Source of the DNA: an uncultured Actinomyces sp. | GTDB taxonomy: Bacteria; Actinomycetota; Actinomycetes; Actinomycetales; Actinomycetaceae | Direction of reading: 5' to 3' | Length of the DNA: 64,000 bases | Assembly: GCA_900545825.1 (NCBI GenBank) | Contig: URAS01000006.1 | Coordinates: 1-64,000, forward strand | Part shown: one piece after another, positions 52,427 through 60,449 of the stretch | Layout of the letters: each line of letters begins with the position of its first letter | Position numbering within the stretch: position 1 is the first letter of the stretch | Notes under the pieces: generated by a model | Database searches by the model: none | The model's input: the letters and a program-made list of their open reading frames with translations, nothing else | What the model was told of the DNA's origin: nothing | Made by a program: the position numbers and the translations under genes

Positions 52427-53038
52427 ATGAAGAGCAAGAAATTCCTCGCAGGCGGGGCCGTTGCGGCCTTCGCTCTCATCGGTGCGGGTGTCGCCCTTCC
52501 GGCGAGCGCCCACGCCGGTTGGCACGACCTGGACCCCACCTTCGTCATCGAGGCGCCGGTTGACCCGGCGACGGCTCAGGGCCACTTCGACTCGCTCGTG
52601 GTGACCGACGCCGTCGACGGCGACCACATTGTTCCGGTTCTCGACAAGGCCCACCGCGGCCTTGGCCCCCAGTATGCGCGTGTCCAGGCCGAGGCCTCGG
52701 GCTACACGCCGGGCGAGAAGTACACGGTCCGCGTGACGGCGCGCGCCGCCGGCACCGGCAAGAATTGGGGCGTCTACACGTGGCAGCGCTACACGGCCAC
52801 CGAGGACGGCAAGCTCCACATCGACCTCAAGCTCTACCTGCCCGCGAACCGGGCGCACGAGGGCGAGCAGATCGTTGCGGCCCCGACCGTCTACAAGGCC
52901 TCGGATGTCCGCCAGGACGGCCGCCCGAATAAGGCCGATTCCAGCTGCATCCTCCAGTGTGATCGTGTCGCTCCGGTTACCCGGTTCGACGATTACAACT
53001 CGGCCGATGCCATGATCACGTTCTCGAACGCCCAGTAG
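52427..53038 (+). CDS. Secreted VaFE/Ig-like protein
   Basis: The 203-residue protein has a clear signal peptide (MKSKKFLAGGAVAAFAL, cut after SAHA near residue 28). A single beta-sandwich domain follows, with VVTDAVDGD, GYTPGEKYTVRVTARA and KLHIDLKLYLP. These segments fit the repeated VaFE/TQ-type Ig domains of Gram-positive surface proteins. The C-terminal part contains two Cys close together (SCILQC) and no sorting signal, so it is released or held by partners. ATG 52427 follows ACGGAG. It lies between two 44-residue peptide genes (34 bp and 35 bp gaps), so the three are probably one transcript, closed by the terminator at 53271. Confidence 0.72.
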   Translation: MKSKKFLAGGAVAAFALIGAGVALPASAHAGWHDLDPTFVIEAPVDPATAQGHFDSLVVTDAVDGDHIVPVLDKAHRGLGPQYARVQAEASGYTPGEKYTVRVTARAAGTGKNWGVYTWQRYTATEDGKLHIDLKLYLPANRAHEGEQIVAAPTVYKASDVRQDGRPNKADSSCILQCDRVAPVTRFDDYNSADAMITFSNAQ

Positions 53039-53073
53039 TTCACGACCACACGCTTTAACGAAGGAGTTTCACC

Positions 53074-53208
53074 ATGCCCGATGGACAGATGCCTTTCCCC
53101 GGTTACTTTGACCAGGATGCCCTGAAGTTCGCTGTTGACATCGTCAAGAAGACCCTCGACGCGGTCAGCTGGTTCAACGGCCACTTCGGCAGCTACTTCG
53201 GTGGCTAG
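53074..53208 (+). CDS. 44-residue acidic amphipathic peptide (porin-like candidate 2)
   Basis: AAGGAG lies seven bases before ATG 53074, a strong ribosome-binding site for so short a gene. The product has a short polar start (MPDGQMPFPGYFDQ), an amphipathic helix (ALKFAVDIVKKTLDAVSWF) and a Gly/aromatic tail (GHFGSYFGG). It has no Cys and no signal peptide, and a net negative charge. It has exactly the same length as the first peptide of the operon but no clear sequence similarity, as expected for a two-component pore such as PorA/PorH. Function is inference. Confidence 0.62.
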   Translation: MPDGQMPFPGYFDQDALKFAVDIVKKTLDAVSWFNGHFGSYFGG

Positions 53209-53270
53209 TCGTTAGCGTCCCTGGCCGGGTTGCTTCTGCGTCCCGCCCGGCTCAAGGATCCGACGAGAGT

Positions 53271-53305
53271 AAAGGCCCGGCCCCCCCGATGGGGTTCGGG
53301 CCTTT
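53271..53305 (+). terminator. Terminator of the small-peptide operon
   Basis: AAAGGCCCG (53271-53279) pairs with CGGGCCTTT (53297-53305), with further C/G pairing inside; the T-run of the right arm gives a typical intrinsic terminator. Confidence 0.88.
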
Positions 53306-53333
53306 GCTTGTCTGCTGGGGGCGGCGGCGCCCT

Positions 53334-53365
53334 CGTGAACGTGATCAAAAAAGGTCACGTTCACG
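53334..53365. repeat. Family A repeat (A1)
   Basis: Arms CGTGAACGTGA and TCACGTTCACG around a TCAAAAAAGG loop. It lies between the small-peptide operon and the convergent hydrolase gene, nine bases from the latter's stop. Confidence 0.85.
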
Positions 53366-53373
53366 GGCTGAGG

Positions 53374-54159
53374 TTAGCGGGCGGGGACGTGGCGGGTGAC
53401 CCAGGCGTGGGCGGCGTTCCACTCGTCCTCGAGGCCGGAGGTCGGCGCCGAGGCGCCGGCGGAGAAGCGTGCGCCGTCGAGGACCTGCTGCGCACAGTTG
53501 GCCGGCAGGTAGTCCAACGCGTCGGTCAGCGGGGCGAGGCCGCGTTCGACGTCGATCTCGTCGAACAGGAACAGCGCGGGGAAGGGGAGGTTGACGAGCA
53601 GCTGCTCGGGGTCGGCCATCGACAGGTCCAGCAGCGTCTGCTTCGAGATAACGAACTGTTCCCGGTCGCCGTCGTGCTCGATGTCGTTGGGGATTGCCGT
53701 GTGGCCCAGCGTCTCGAGCTGGTCGATCTGGGTCGGCGAAAAGACCTGGTCCCATTCGATGGCGCGCGGTTCGACGACGGGCGAGGTCGCCACCATCGCC
53801 TGGGTGTGCGGCGGGCGTGCCTTGAGGGCGGCCTCGGCGCCGGTGCCGTGGGCGTGGATGATCTGGCGGGTGAAGCCCTGCTCGGCCAGCCAGCTGCAGG
53901 CGGAGCGCAGGTCCTCGACCTCGTGGTCGAGGGTGATGACGTCGTCCTCGGATGCGCCGCATCCGGAAAAGTCAAAGGCAAGGGTGGCGTAACCAGCGGC
54001 CCGGTAGCGGGCGCCAAATTTGTCGAACCAGCCGACCGCGTGGCGGTCGGTGAGGAACCCGTGGGCGAAAACAACAGCGGCGTCACGGGTGTCAACGGGT
54101 GCAGTGAAGGTAGCGGCTAGCTCAACGCCACGAGGGGTGATAAAGCGCACGTCACTCAT
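53374..54159 (-). CDS. Alpha/beta-hydrolase-fold protein lacking the nucleophile serine
   Basis: The 261-residue cytoplasmic protein has the fold's early motif VVFAHGFLTDRHAVGW, then LAFDFSGCGAS, and later DEIDVERGLAPL. At the nucleophile elbow, where GXSXG is expected, the sequence reads AHGTGAEAAL: the Ser position is Gly and the first Gly is Ala. No nearby Ser can take its place, so it is probably not a normal esterase. It may be a non-enzymatic relative or use another residue. It is convergent with the small-peptide operon. Confidence 0.75.
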   Translation of the reverse strand: MSDVRFITPRGVELAATFTAPVDTRDAAVVFAHGFLTDRHAVGWFDKFGARYRAAGYATLAFDFSGCGASEDDVITLDHEVEDLRSACSWLAEQGFTRQIIHAHGTGAEAALKARPPHTQAMVATSPVVEPRAIEWDQVFSPTQIDQLETLGHTAIPNDIEHDGDREQFVISKQTLLDLSMADPEQLLVNLPFPALFLFDEIDVERGLAPLTDALDYLPANCAQQVLDGARFSAGASAPTSGLEDEWNAAHAWVTRHVPAR

Positions 54160-54358
54160 GGCTCTACCGTAACCCGCTCGGGCGAAAAACGGGGGCGGCC
54201 CCGCTGGCGCAGCTCAGATTCGGCTCAGAAATGCAGGTCGCGGCGGCAATGGGTGAAGTAAGGGTAGGCACAGTGTCCGCGGGTCCTCAAAGCGGCGAAG
54301 GAGCGGCCGATATAGAATCGTGAGAAGCGGCCGACCTCGCGTATGAAAGGGGAGAGAC

Positions 54359-54676
54359 GTGGGTAAGAAGACGCTTGCAGTGATCGGCATTGGCGCCGGT
54401 TACGTCCTCGCGCGGAAGGAAATGAAAGAGAACCCGACGGGTCCCGTGGCCACCGCGATCAACAAGGTGACCACGAATCCGACGGTCGTCAAAGCCAAGG
54501 AGCAGGCCCGCGTCAAGGCGCAGGAGACGCTGCGGCAGCAGGGCGAGGCGGTGACCGACAAGGTCGCCGACGTGATCAAAGACCGGCTGTTTGGCACGTC
54601 GAACACCAAGACGCAAGCCGACTACATCGACGTCGAGGTGGAAGAGGTCCACCCGACTCCTCCGCCCCAGGCTTAA
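54359..54676 (+). CDS. Small YtxH-like membrane-associated protein
   Basis: The 105-residue protein starts with a short hydrophobic segment (TLAVIGIGAGYVLA). A long Lys/Glu-rich helix (about 20-80, able to form a coiled coil) and an acidic Pro-rich tail (DVEVEEVHPTPPPQ) follow. YtxH-type proteins look like this, but similarity is general. GTG 54359 follows AGGGGAG. It ends nine bases before the VIT1-type gene, so both are probably co-transcribed. Function unknown. Confidence 0.65.
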   Translation: MGKKTLAVIGIGAGYVLARKEMKENPTGPVATAINKVTTNPTVVKAKEQARVKAQETLRQQGEAVTDKVADVIKDRLFGTSNTKTQADYIDVEVEEVHPTPPPQA

Positions 54677-54685
54677 CCGCCAGCC

Positions 54686-55735
54686 ATGCGCTCGAAGCAG
54701 CAGCGGCGATGGCGGCGCTACCTCGCCGAGGAGCGCCTGGAAGCCGACACCTATCGCACCCTCGCGCGTGAGCGCATCGGAGAGGAACGCGAGATTCTCC
54801 TGCGCCTGTCGCAGGCCGAGGAACGTCACGAGGCCCACTGGCTCAAACTGTTGGGCCCCGAGGCCTTGCCGGCACCGCGTGCCTCGATCTCGTCGCGCGT
54901 CCTCAACTATCTGGCGCGGACGTTCGGTTCCGTCTTTGTGTTGGCGACGATGCAGCGCAGCGAGGACCGCACGCGCTACGACCACGACGCCACGGTGCCG
55001 CCGGCGATGGCGGCTGACGAGCACATTCACTCCGAGGTCGTTCGCGGCCTCGCCCAGCGCCAACGCACGGCGATGTCCGGGATGTTCCGGGCCGCCGTGT
55101 TTGGTGCCAACGATGGGCTGGTGTCGACGTGCGCCCTCATCCTCGGCGTCATGGGGACGGGCACGTCGAAGTCGATGATCGTTGCGGCCGGCGTCGCCGG
55201 GCTGCTGGCGGGCGCGCTGTCGATGGGCGCCGGCGAATACATTTCGGTGCACTCCCAACGCGAGCTGCTGGCGGCCTCCGACCCCGCGCCGGGCACGGAG
55301 GACGTCGTTGCCAAGCTCGACATGGACGCCAACGAGCTGGCGCTCGTCTATCGCGCGCGCGGGCTCTCGTGCGAGGACGCCGAGTCGAAGGCGGCGGAAC
55401 TGTTCGCCCAGATCGAGGCGGGCCGCCAGGTCAGCCTGGCCGAGGAACAGGCGACGTTTGACGAGGTCGGCACGGGGATGAAGGCGGCGATCAGCTCGTT
55501 CTGCTCGTTCGCGGCCGGCGCGGCGATTCCCGTCATTCCCTACCTGCTGCCGCTGTCGGTGCGGGTGGCGACGATCGTCGCGATCGTCCTCGTCGGGGTG
55601 GCGCTCATGGCGACGGGCTCGATCGTCGGTCTGCTGTCGGGTACCTCGCCGGCCACGCGCGCCCTGCGTCAGGTGGGGATCGGGTACGCCGCGGCGGCGA
55701 TCACCTATCTGCTCGGCCGCCTGTTGGGGGCATAG
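54686..55735 (+). CDS. Ferritin-like/VIT1 (CCC1) family iron or manganese transporter
   Basis: The 349-residue protein joins an N-terminal ferritin-like helical domain to a VIT1/CCC1 membrane domain. The ferritin-like part spans about residues 10-130, with Glu and His in LAEERLEAD, ARERIGEERE and EERHEAHW. The membrane part has about five TM segments and the family motif GANDGLVSTCALILG, followed by SMGAGEYISVHSQRE. This matches MbfA-like proteins, which export iron from the cytoplasm. The metal (Fe or Mn) is not told by sequence. It probably forms an operon with the small gene before it and the channel gene after it. Confidence 0.9.
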   Translation: MRSKQQRRWRRYLAEERLEADTYRTLARERIGEEREILLRLSQAEERHEAHWLKLLGPEALPAPRASISSRVLNYLARTFGSVFVLATMQRSEDRTRYDHDATVPPAMAADEHIHSEVVRGLAQRQRTAMSGMFRAAVFGANDGLVSTCALILGVMGTGTSKSMIVAAGVAGLLAGALSMGAGEYISVHSQRELLAASDPAPGTEDVVAKLDMDANELALVYRARGLSCEDAESKAAELFAQIEAGRQVSLAEEQATFDEVGTGMKAAISSFCSFAAGAAIPVIPYLLPLSVRVATIVAIVLVGVALMATGSIVGLLSGTSPATRALRQVGIGYAAAAITYLLGRLLGA

Positions 55736-55747
55736 GGTGGGCGCCTC

Positions 55748-56587
55748 GTGACATCGATTTTCGACGCCGAGACGCTGCAATATATTTTCCGCGCGGTCGA
55801 CCTCGTCGGTGTTTTTTGCTGCGGAATTATCGGCGGGCGAAAGGCCCGCTCCATGCGTTTTGATGCGGTTGGTTTCGCCGTCCTCGCGATTATTTCGGCG
55901 CTGGGTGGCGGCATGATTCGCGACGTGTTACTCAATACGGTGCCGGTCGCGTTAACCGACCCGTTTTATCTGGGGACGGCGCTGGCCGGCGCGGCGGTCG
56001 CGTTCTTTTGGAAGCTCGATTCCAAGTGGTCGCTGCGCGCGCTGCTGGTCGCCGACGGCCTCGTGTTGGGGTGCTGGTCGGCGACGGGCGCATCCAAAAC
56101 GCTGACCATGGGCTTTGGCGTCATCCCCGCCCTCATGCTGGGGATGGTGACGGTCATCGGCGGCTCGATGATCCGCGACATCGCCACGGGGTCGGTGCCG
56201 CGCGTTTTCGGCGGAAACAACCTGTACGCGACGCCCTCGGCGGTGGCGTCGATTATTCAGATCGTCTGTCAGCGCCTGGGGATGCCGACGATCGGAATGG
56301 GGTTGGCGATTATCGTCGGCCTGGGATTCGTTCTTATTGCCCATCGGCGCCAGTGGCAGTTGCCGCCCGCCCCGGAAAAGACCATTACCATTACGCCGGC
56401 GCAGTTGAAACGGCTGTTACGGCTGAGAAATATGCGGATTAAACGGACGGCCTCGGGGCGCGGATTTATGGTGACGCTCAACGAGGGTGGCGACCTGTGG
56501 GTCGCGATCACCGAGGACGACGACGCCGACGACGAGGACGACGGCGACGACTTGACAGACCCCGGCCCCGACCCGGAAGCGAAATAA
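55748..56587 (+). CDS. TRIC/UPF0126 family membrane protein
   Basis: The 279-residue protein has seven hydrophobic segments arranged as two UPF0126 repeats. Each carries a GGGMIRD or GGSMIRD motif, the signature of bacterial TRIC (trimeric intracellular cation) channels. An extra C-terminal cytoplasmic tail of about 75 residues includes a basic patch (LKRLLRLRNMRIKR) and an acidic end rich in Asp. GTG 55748 lies 12 bp after the preceding gene. Potassium-type cation conduction is known for some relatives; here it is inferred. Confidence 0.9.
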   Translation: MTSIFDAETLQYIFRAVDLVGVFCCGIIGGRKARSMRFDAVGFAVLAIISALGGGMIRDVLLNTVPVALTDPFYLGTALAGAAVAFFWKLDSKWSLRALLVADGLVLGCWSATGASKTLTMGFGVIPALMLGMVTVIGGSMIRDIATGSVPRVFGGNNLYATPSAVASIIQIVCQRLGMPTIGMGLAIIVGLGFVLIAHRRQWQLPPAPEKTITITPAQLKRLLRLRNMRIKRTASGRGFMVTLNEGGDLWVAITEDDDADDEDDGDDLTDPGPDPEAK

Positions 56588-56613
56588 GCGAGCGCCGCGG
56601 TCTGCGCGCCCGC

Positions 56614-57429
56614 TCACCGTCCCTCGCGGGTGGGGAGCTGCTGGCTGGGGCACGACGCGGCGGTGCGGGCCATCGCCTGCCGTTCGGGCTCGGTGACGCT
56701 GAGGCCCCACTGGCGCTTGACCGCGACCTGGCGCGCAATATATCCGCAGGCGAAACCCGTATTCGGCGGCATCCACTGATCGGCCGAGGCGGCGCCCTTG
56801 TCCTCGTTCGCCGGCCCGTCGACCGCCAGCAGGTTGAGCGGGTCGTTGGCGAACCGCTGCCGCTTGGCCGCACTCCATGCCCACGCGCCCGATTCCCACG
56901 CGTCGGCGAGGGCGACGACGTGGTCGATCTGGACGGCGCTCGACGTCCCGGCGCCGCGGCGAAAGTCCAGTTGGCGGCCGGTATAGGGGTCGATGAACGT
57001 GCCCTGGCGGACGACGCAGTCGTGGGTGCCGCGCTTGAAGCGGACGTCCTGGAGGTCGCGCGCGAGGATGTCGTTGCGCGTGTCGCAGCCGTTGTGGTCC
57101 TCGTCGGCCCAGGCCTGCCCAAACCGGTCGCGGCGATACGGGCCGGCCCCGGACGACTCGCGCACGCCCAACTCGCCGATCGCCTGGGTGAGCGGCGTGC
57201 GGGGCCCGGCGGCCAGCAGCGTCTGTGAGTCCGCGCCGAGGACGATCTCGCGCCCGAACGGCAGCGACAGGTGTCGCGGGTCGAACGGGCGGCGGCCCAG
57301 GTCGGTCATCGACGCCCACGCCAGCACGGCGACGACCAGCAGCCACACGATGACGGTGGACGTGCGGGAACGCCGCCGCCTCTGGGCGCGCGGTCGATAG
57401 GTCTGGCTCACCCGTCCAGGATGCCTCAT
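56614..57429 (-). CDS. Membrane-anchored or secreted HNH nuclease (DUF1524/GmrSD-type)
   Basis: The 271-residue protein has a basic N-terminus and one hydrophobic segment (about 25-41, TVIVWLLVVAVLAWASM) acting as a signal anchor. A DUF1524-type domain follows, with GPYRRDRFGQAW, WADEDHNGCDTRNDIL and the HNH core QIDHVVALADAW, then NDPLNLLAVDG and ANEDKG. Two Cys pairs (CDTR, HDC and later ACGY, SCP) suggest an extracellular fold. Such proteins are common in actinobacteria and probably digest extracellular DNA. ATG 57429 is chosen because the family signal begins there. Divergent from hrpB (54 bp). Confidence 0.85.
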   Translation of the reverse strand: MRHPGRVSQTYRPRAQRRRRSRTSTVIVWLLVVAVLAWASMTDLGRRPFDPRHLSLPFGREIVLGADSQTLLAAGPRTPLTQAIGELGVRESSGAGPYRRDRFGQAWADEDHNGCDTRNDILARDLQDVRFKRGTHDCVVRQGTFIDPYTGRQLDFRRGAGTSSAVQIDHVVALADAWESGAWAWSAAKRQRFANDPLNLLAVDGPANEDKGAASADQWMPPNTGFACGYIARQVAVKRQWGLSVTEPERQAMARTAASCPSQQLPTREGR

Positions 57430-57483
57430 TGCGGCCCGTGCGTGGGATGGGAGCCGCGGGCCTGTGGATCGTATCCTGCAAGG

Positions 57484-60063
57484 GTGAGTTTTTCTTGGGG
57501 TGCAGGCATCCTCGACGCGCTCGGCGGCCGGGACCTGCCGGTCGCCGGGGCCCTGCCGCGCGTCACCGCGGCGCTCGAGGCGTCGCGCGTCCTCGTCGTC
57601 GAGGCCCCTCCCGGCACCGGCAAGACCGCGCTGGTTCCCGCGGCGGTCGCGGCGTGGCAGGCGGCGCGGGGGATCGCGCCGCGCGTGTGGTGCACCCAGC
57701 CCCGGCGGGTCGCGGCGAGGGCGGCGGCCGGATACGCCGCGCAGCTGGTCGGCGCGCGCGTCGGTGGCGAGGTCGGCTACACCGTACGCGGCGAGCACCG
57801 CGCGGGCGCGGACACCGCCCTGGACTTTTGCACGGCCGGCGTCGCCGTGCGGCGCCTGGCCGGGGACCCATTTGCGCAGGACGCGACGGCGATCGTCCTC
57901 GACGAGGTGCACGAGAGGTCCCTCGATACCGATCTGGCCTGCGCATTTGCCGCCGAGGCTGCCAGCGTGCGCGACGACCTGTGGGTGGTGGCGATGTCGG
58001 CGACGCTCGACGCGGGCCGGTTCGCCGAACTGCTGGGCGGCGAGAAGCCGGCGCCGATCGTGCGGGTCGAGGCCGAGACGCACCCGCTGGAGGTCACCTT
58101 AGCGCCCCCGCCGCGCGGCGTGTCCGCGCTGGACGGACGTGGCGTGACCTGGGGTTTCCTCGACCACATCGCGGGGGTTGCGGCGCGCGAGGTCGACCGC
58201 GAGGCCGGTGACGTCCTCGTGTTTGTCCCCGGCGCCCGTGAAGTCGACCGGGTGAGCGAGACCGTGCGGCAGCTGGCGCCGGGCCACGAGGTTGCCCCGC
58301 TGCACGGGCGCCTGCCGTTCGCCGCGCAGAAACGCGCACTGACCAGGCACGATGGGTCCACCCGGGTGGTTGTGTCGACGTCGCTCGCCGAGTCCGCGCT
58401 GACGATCCCCGGCGTGCGGTGCGTCGTCGACGCCGGGCTGGCGCGCGAGCCGCGCTACGACGTCGCGCGGGCGATGAGCGGGCTCGTCACCGTCGCCGAG
58501 TCGAAGGCGTCGGCGACCCAACGCGCCGGGCGTGCCGCCCGCGAGGCGGCAGGCCGCGCGATCAGGTGTTTCGACCAGGCGACGTGGCCCCGGCTGGCCG
58601 CGTACCCGCAGCCGGAGTCCGCGGTGTCCGACCTGGCCGACGCCGTCCTCACGCTGGCGGCGTGGGGTGCGCCCGCCGGGCAGGGGATCCGGCTGGTCGA
58701 GGATTTCCCCGAGGCCGCGCGGATTCGCGCCGTCGACACGCTGCGCGGGCTGGGCGCTGTGGATAGCGACGGGGCGATCACGCCGCTGGGACGGCGGATC
58801 CAGCAGGTCCCGGCCGATCCGCGGCTGGCGCGCGCCCTGCTCGAGGGCGCCGGTACCGTCGGGGCGAAGGCCGCCGGCGAGGCCGTCGCCATGCTTGCCG
58901 ACCCGCCCCGTGAGGACGACCTCGCCCGGGCCCTCTCCAGGCTGCGGCGCGGCCACGACGCCGCCTCGCAGACGTGGCGCGACCAGGCAAAACGGATGGC
59001 GCGCCTGGCGGGGGAGGACGCGGCCGAGCGCGCCCAGGCGCCGACGTTGAGCGGCGACGACGCGCTCGCGTGGATTTGTGCCCTTGCCTATCCCGAGCGG
59101 ATCGCCCGGCGCCGCGGCGAGGCCGCCCAGGGCGCCCGGTCGCTCGCCTACGCCTTCGCCGGCGGCACCGGCGCGGCCCTGCCGGCCACGTCGCCCCTGG
59201 CCGGCGCCGAATGGCTGACGGTCGCCGAGGTCACCCACGCCACCGGCACGCTCGCCGCCGAATCTGGGGCTATCATCCGGTCGGGCATCGCGATCGACGA
59301 GCAGATGGCGCTCGAGGCCGGCCGCCACCTCATCACCGAGGACGTCGTCACCAGCGTCGACGCCGGCCGCGCCCGGGCCCAGCGGGTCCGCCGCCTGGGC
59401 GCCATCGAGCTGGCCCGCCACCGCGCCACGCCCGACGCCGCCTCGGTCGAGCGCTGCGTCGCCGCGGCGATCGCCGCCGACCGCATCGTCCCGCCGGGCG
59501 ACACGATCATCCCGTGGAGCCCGGCCGCGACCGAGCTGCGCGATCGGCTGGCGATGCTCCACGACGCCCTCGGCGCGCCGTGGCCCGACGTCAGCCGGCA
59601 GACCCTGACCGTCGACGCCGCGCAGTGGCTGGCGCCGGCGTGGCAGGCGCTCGCGGCCTCTCGGGTGGTGACGTCCTCGCTGATCATGGACTGTTTGCGC
59701 GGGCTGTTGCCGTGGCCCGAGGCCGCCCGGCTGGACGAGCTGGCCCCCATGCGGATCCCGCTGCCCAGCGGGCGCAGCGCCGCCGTCGAGTATGGGCCTG
59801 ACGGGCCGGTCATCCGTGCGAAGCTGCAGGAGTGTTTCGGCTGGGCCGACAACCCGCGCGTCGCTGACGGGCGCGTCCTCGTCGTCGTCGATCTGCTGGA
59901 CCCCGCGGGGCGGGTCGTCGCGCACACCGGCGACCTCAAGTTCTTCTGGGCTGAAGCATATCCTCAGGTCCGCGCCGAAAAGCGAGGGCGTTATCCCAAG
60001 CATCCGTGGCCCGAGGACCCGTGGAACGCCACTCCCACCGCCCGCACGAACCGCCGACAGTAA
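57484..60063 (+). CDS. hrpB: DEAH/DEVH-box helicase HrpB
   Basis: The 859-residue protein has Walker A APPGTGKTA (about residues 40-48), DEVH in IVLDEVHERS, SAT in AMSATLD and motif VI QRAGRAARE. The HrpB C-terminal domain ends near PWPEDPWNATPT, a typical HrpB ending. Enterobacterial HrpB is about 810 residues. GTG 57484 begins the conserved part; no clear ribosome-binding site is visible. HrpB is related to HrpA (also in this window) but its cell role is poorly known. Confidence 0.93.
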   Translation: MSFSWGAGILDALGGRDLPVAGALPRVTAALEASRVLVVEAPPGTGKTALVPAAVAAWQAARGIAPRVWCTQPRRVAARAAAGYAAQLVGARVGGEVGYTVRGEHRAGADTALDFCTAGVAVRRLAGDPFAQDATAIVLDEVHERSLDTDLACAFAAEAASVRDDLWVVAMSATLDAGRFAELLGGEKPAPIVRVEAETHPLEVTLAPPPRGVSALDGRGVTWGFLDHIAGVAAREVDREAGDVLVFVPGAREVDRVSETVRQLAPGHEVAPLHGRLPFAAQKRALTRHDGSTRVVVSTSLAESALTIPGVRCVVDAGLAREPRYDVARAMSGLVTVAESKASATQRAGRAAREAAGRAIRCFDQATWPRLAAYPQPESAVSDLADAVLTLAAWGAPAGQGIRLVEDFPEAARIRAVDTLRGLGAVDSDGAITPLGRRIQQVPADPRLARALLEGAGTVGAKAAGEAVAMLADPPREDDLARALSRLRRGHDAASQTWRDQAKRMARLAGEDAAERAQAPTLSGDDALAWICALAYPERIARRRGEAAQGARSLAYAFAGGTGAALPATSPLAGAEWLTVAEVTHATGTLAAESGAIIRSGIAIDEQMALEAGRHLITEDVVTSVDAGRARAQRVRRLGAIELARHRATPDAASVERCVAAAIAADRIVPPGDTIIPWSPAATELRDRLAMLHDALGAPWPDVSRQTLTVDAAQWLAPAWQALAASRVVTSSLIMDCLRGLLPWPEAARLDELAPMRIPLPSGRSAAVEYGPDGPVIRAKLQECFGWADNPRVADGRVLVVVDLLDPAGRVVAHTGDLKFFWAEAYPQVRAEKRGRYPKHPWPEDPWNATPTARTNRRQ

Positions 60064-60449
60064 TGGTGGGAGAGCAGGCTTACGCGCCGGTTGCCGGGAT
60101 TCTTGGGCGGGCGCGGAGCCTGTGATGTGAGGGTTCAATGAGAGTGCCTCATGAGATGTCTTATGGCTGGTGGGGGTCGTGTGAAGAGGTTTCCGCTCGT
60201 TGACAACCCGGCGTTACTGTGGGACCCTTGTGAAGAAGCTTTCGTTGGGTTTCTTCGAATGAGTCTCCGAACCATTTTCATCGGAGCTTGGACGAAGATC
60301 CTGGCCGAAGCTTCGCGGCACCCGCCGTGGTGGCCACCGATAGGTGGTCACGTACCGGTCTTGCAAAGATGCGGGGTCATGCGACGGTGGCCGCGTTCCC
60401 TAATGTCATCAGTAAGCGGTCTACAGACCGCTCCTGCGAGAGGGTGAAG
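60064..60449. other. Leader region of the large surface protein
   Basis: This 386-bp region has no convincing gene. An open frame at 60151-60447 has no homology signal or ribosome-binding site. It contains TTGACA at 60200-60205 without a good -10, a 9-bp stem GTGGCCACC-GATA-GGTGGTCAC (60330-60351, one wobble) and the perfect inverted repeat at 60415-60432. A structured 5' leader is likely. Confidence 0.45.
60415..60432 (+). promoter_or_regulatory. Inverted repeat next to the surface protein start
   Basis: AGCGGTCT-AC-AGACCGCT is a perfect 8-bp inverted repeat. It ends four bases before the ribosome-binding-site region (GAGAGG) of the surface protein, so it could control translation or bind a regulator. 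Confidence 0.5.

Noticed and set aside
60151..60447. Open frame of 98 codons before the large surface protein
   Set aside because: No ribosome-binding site, no family signal and odd composition; the region fits a leader with hairpins better.
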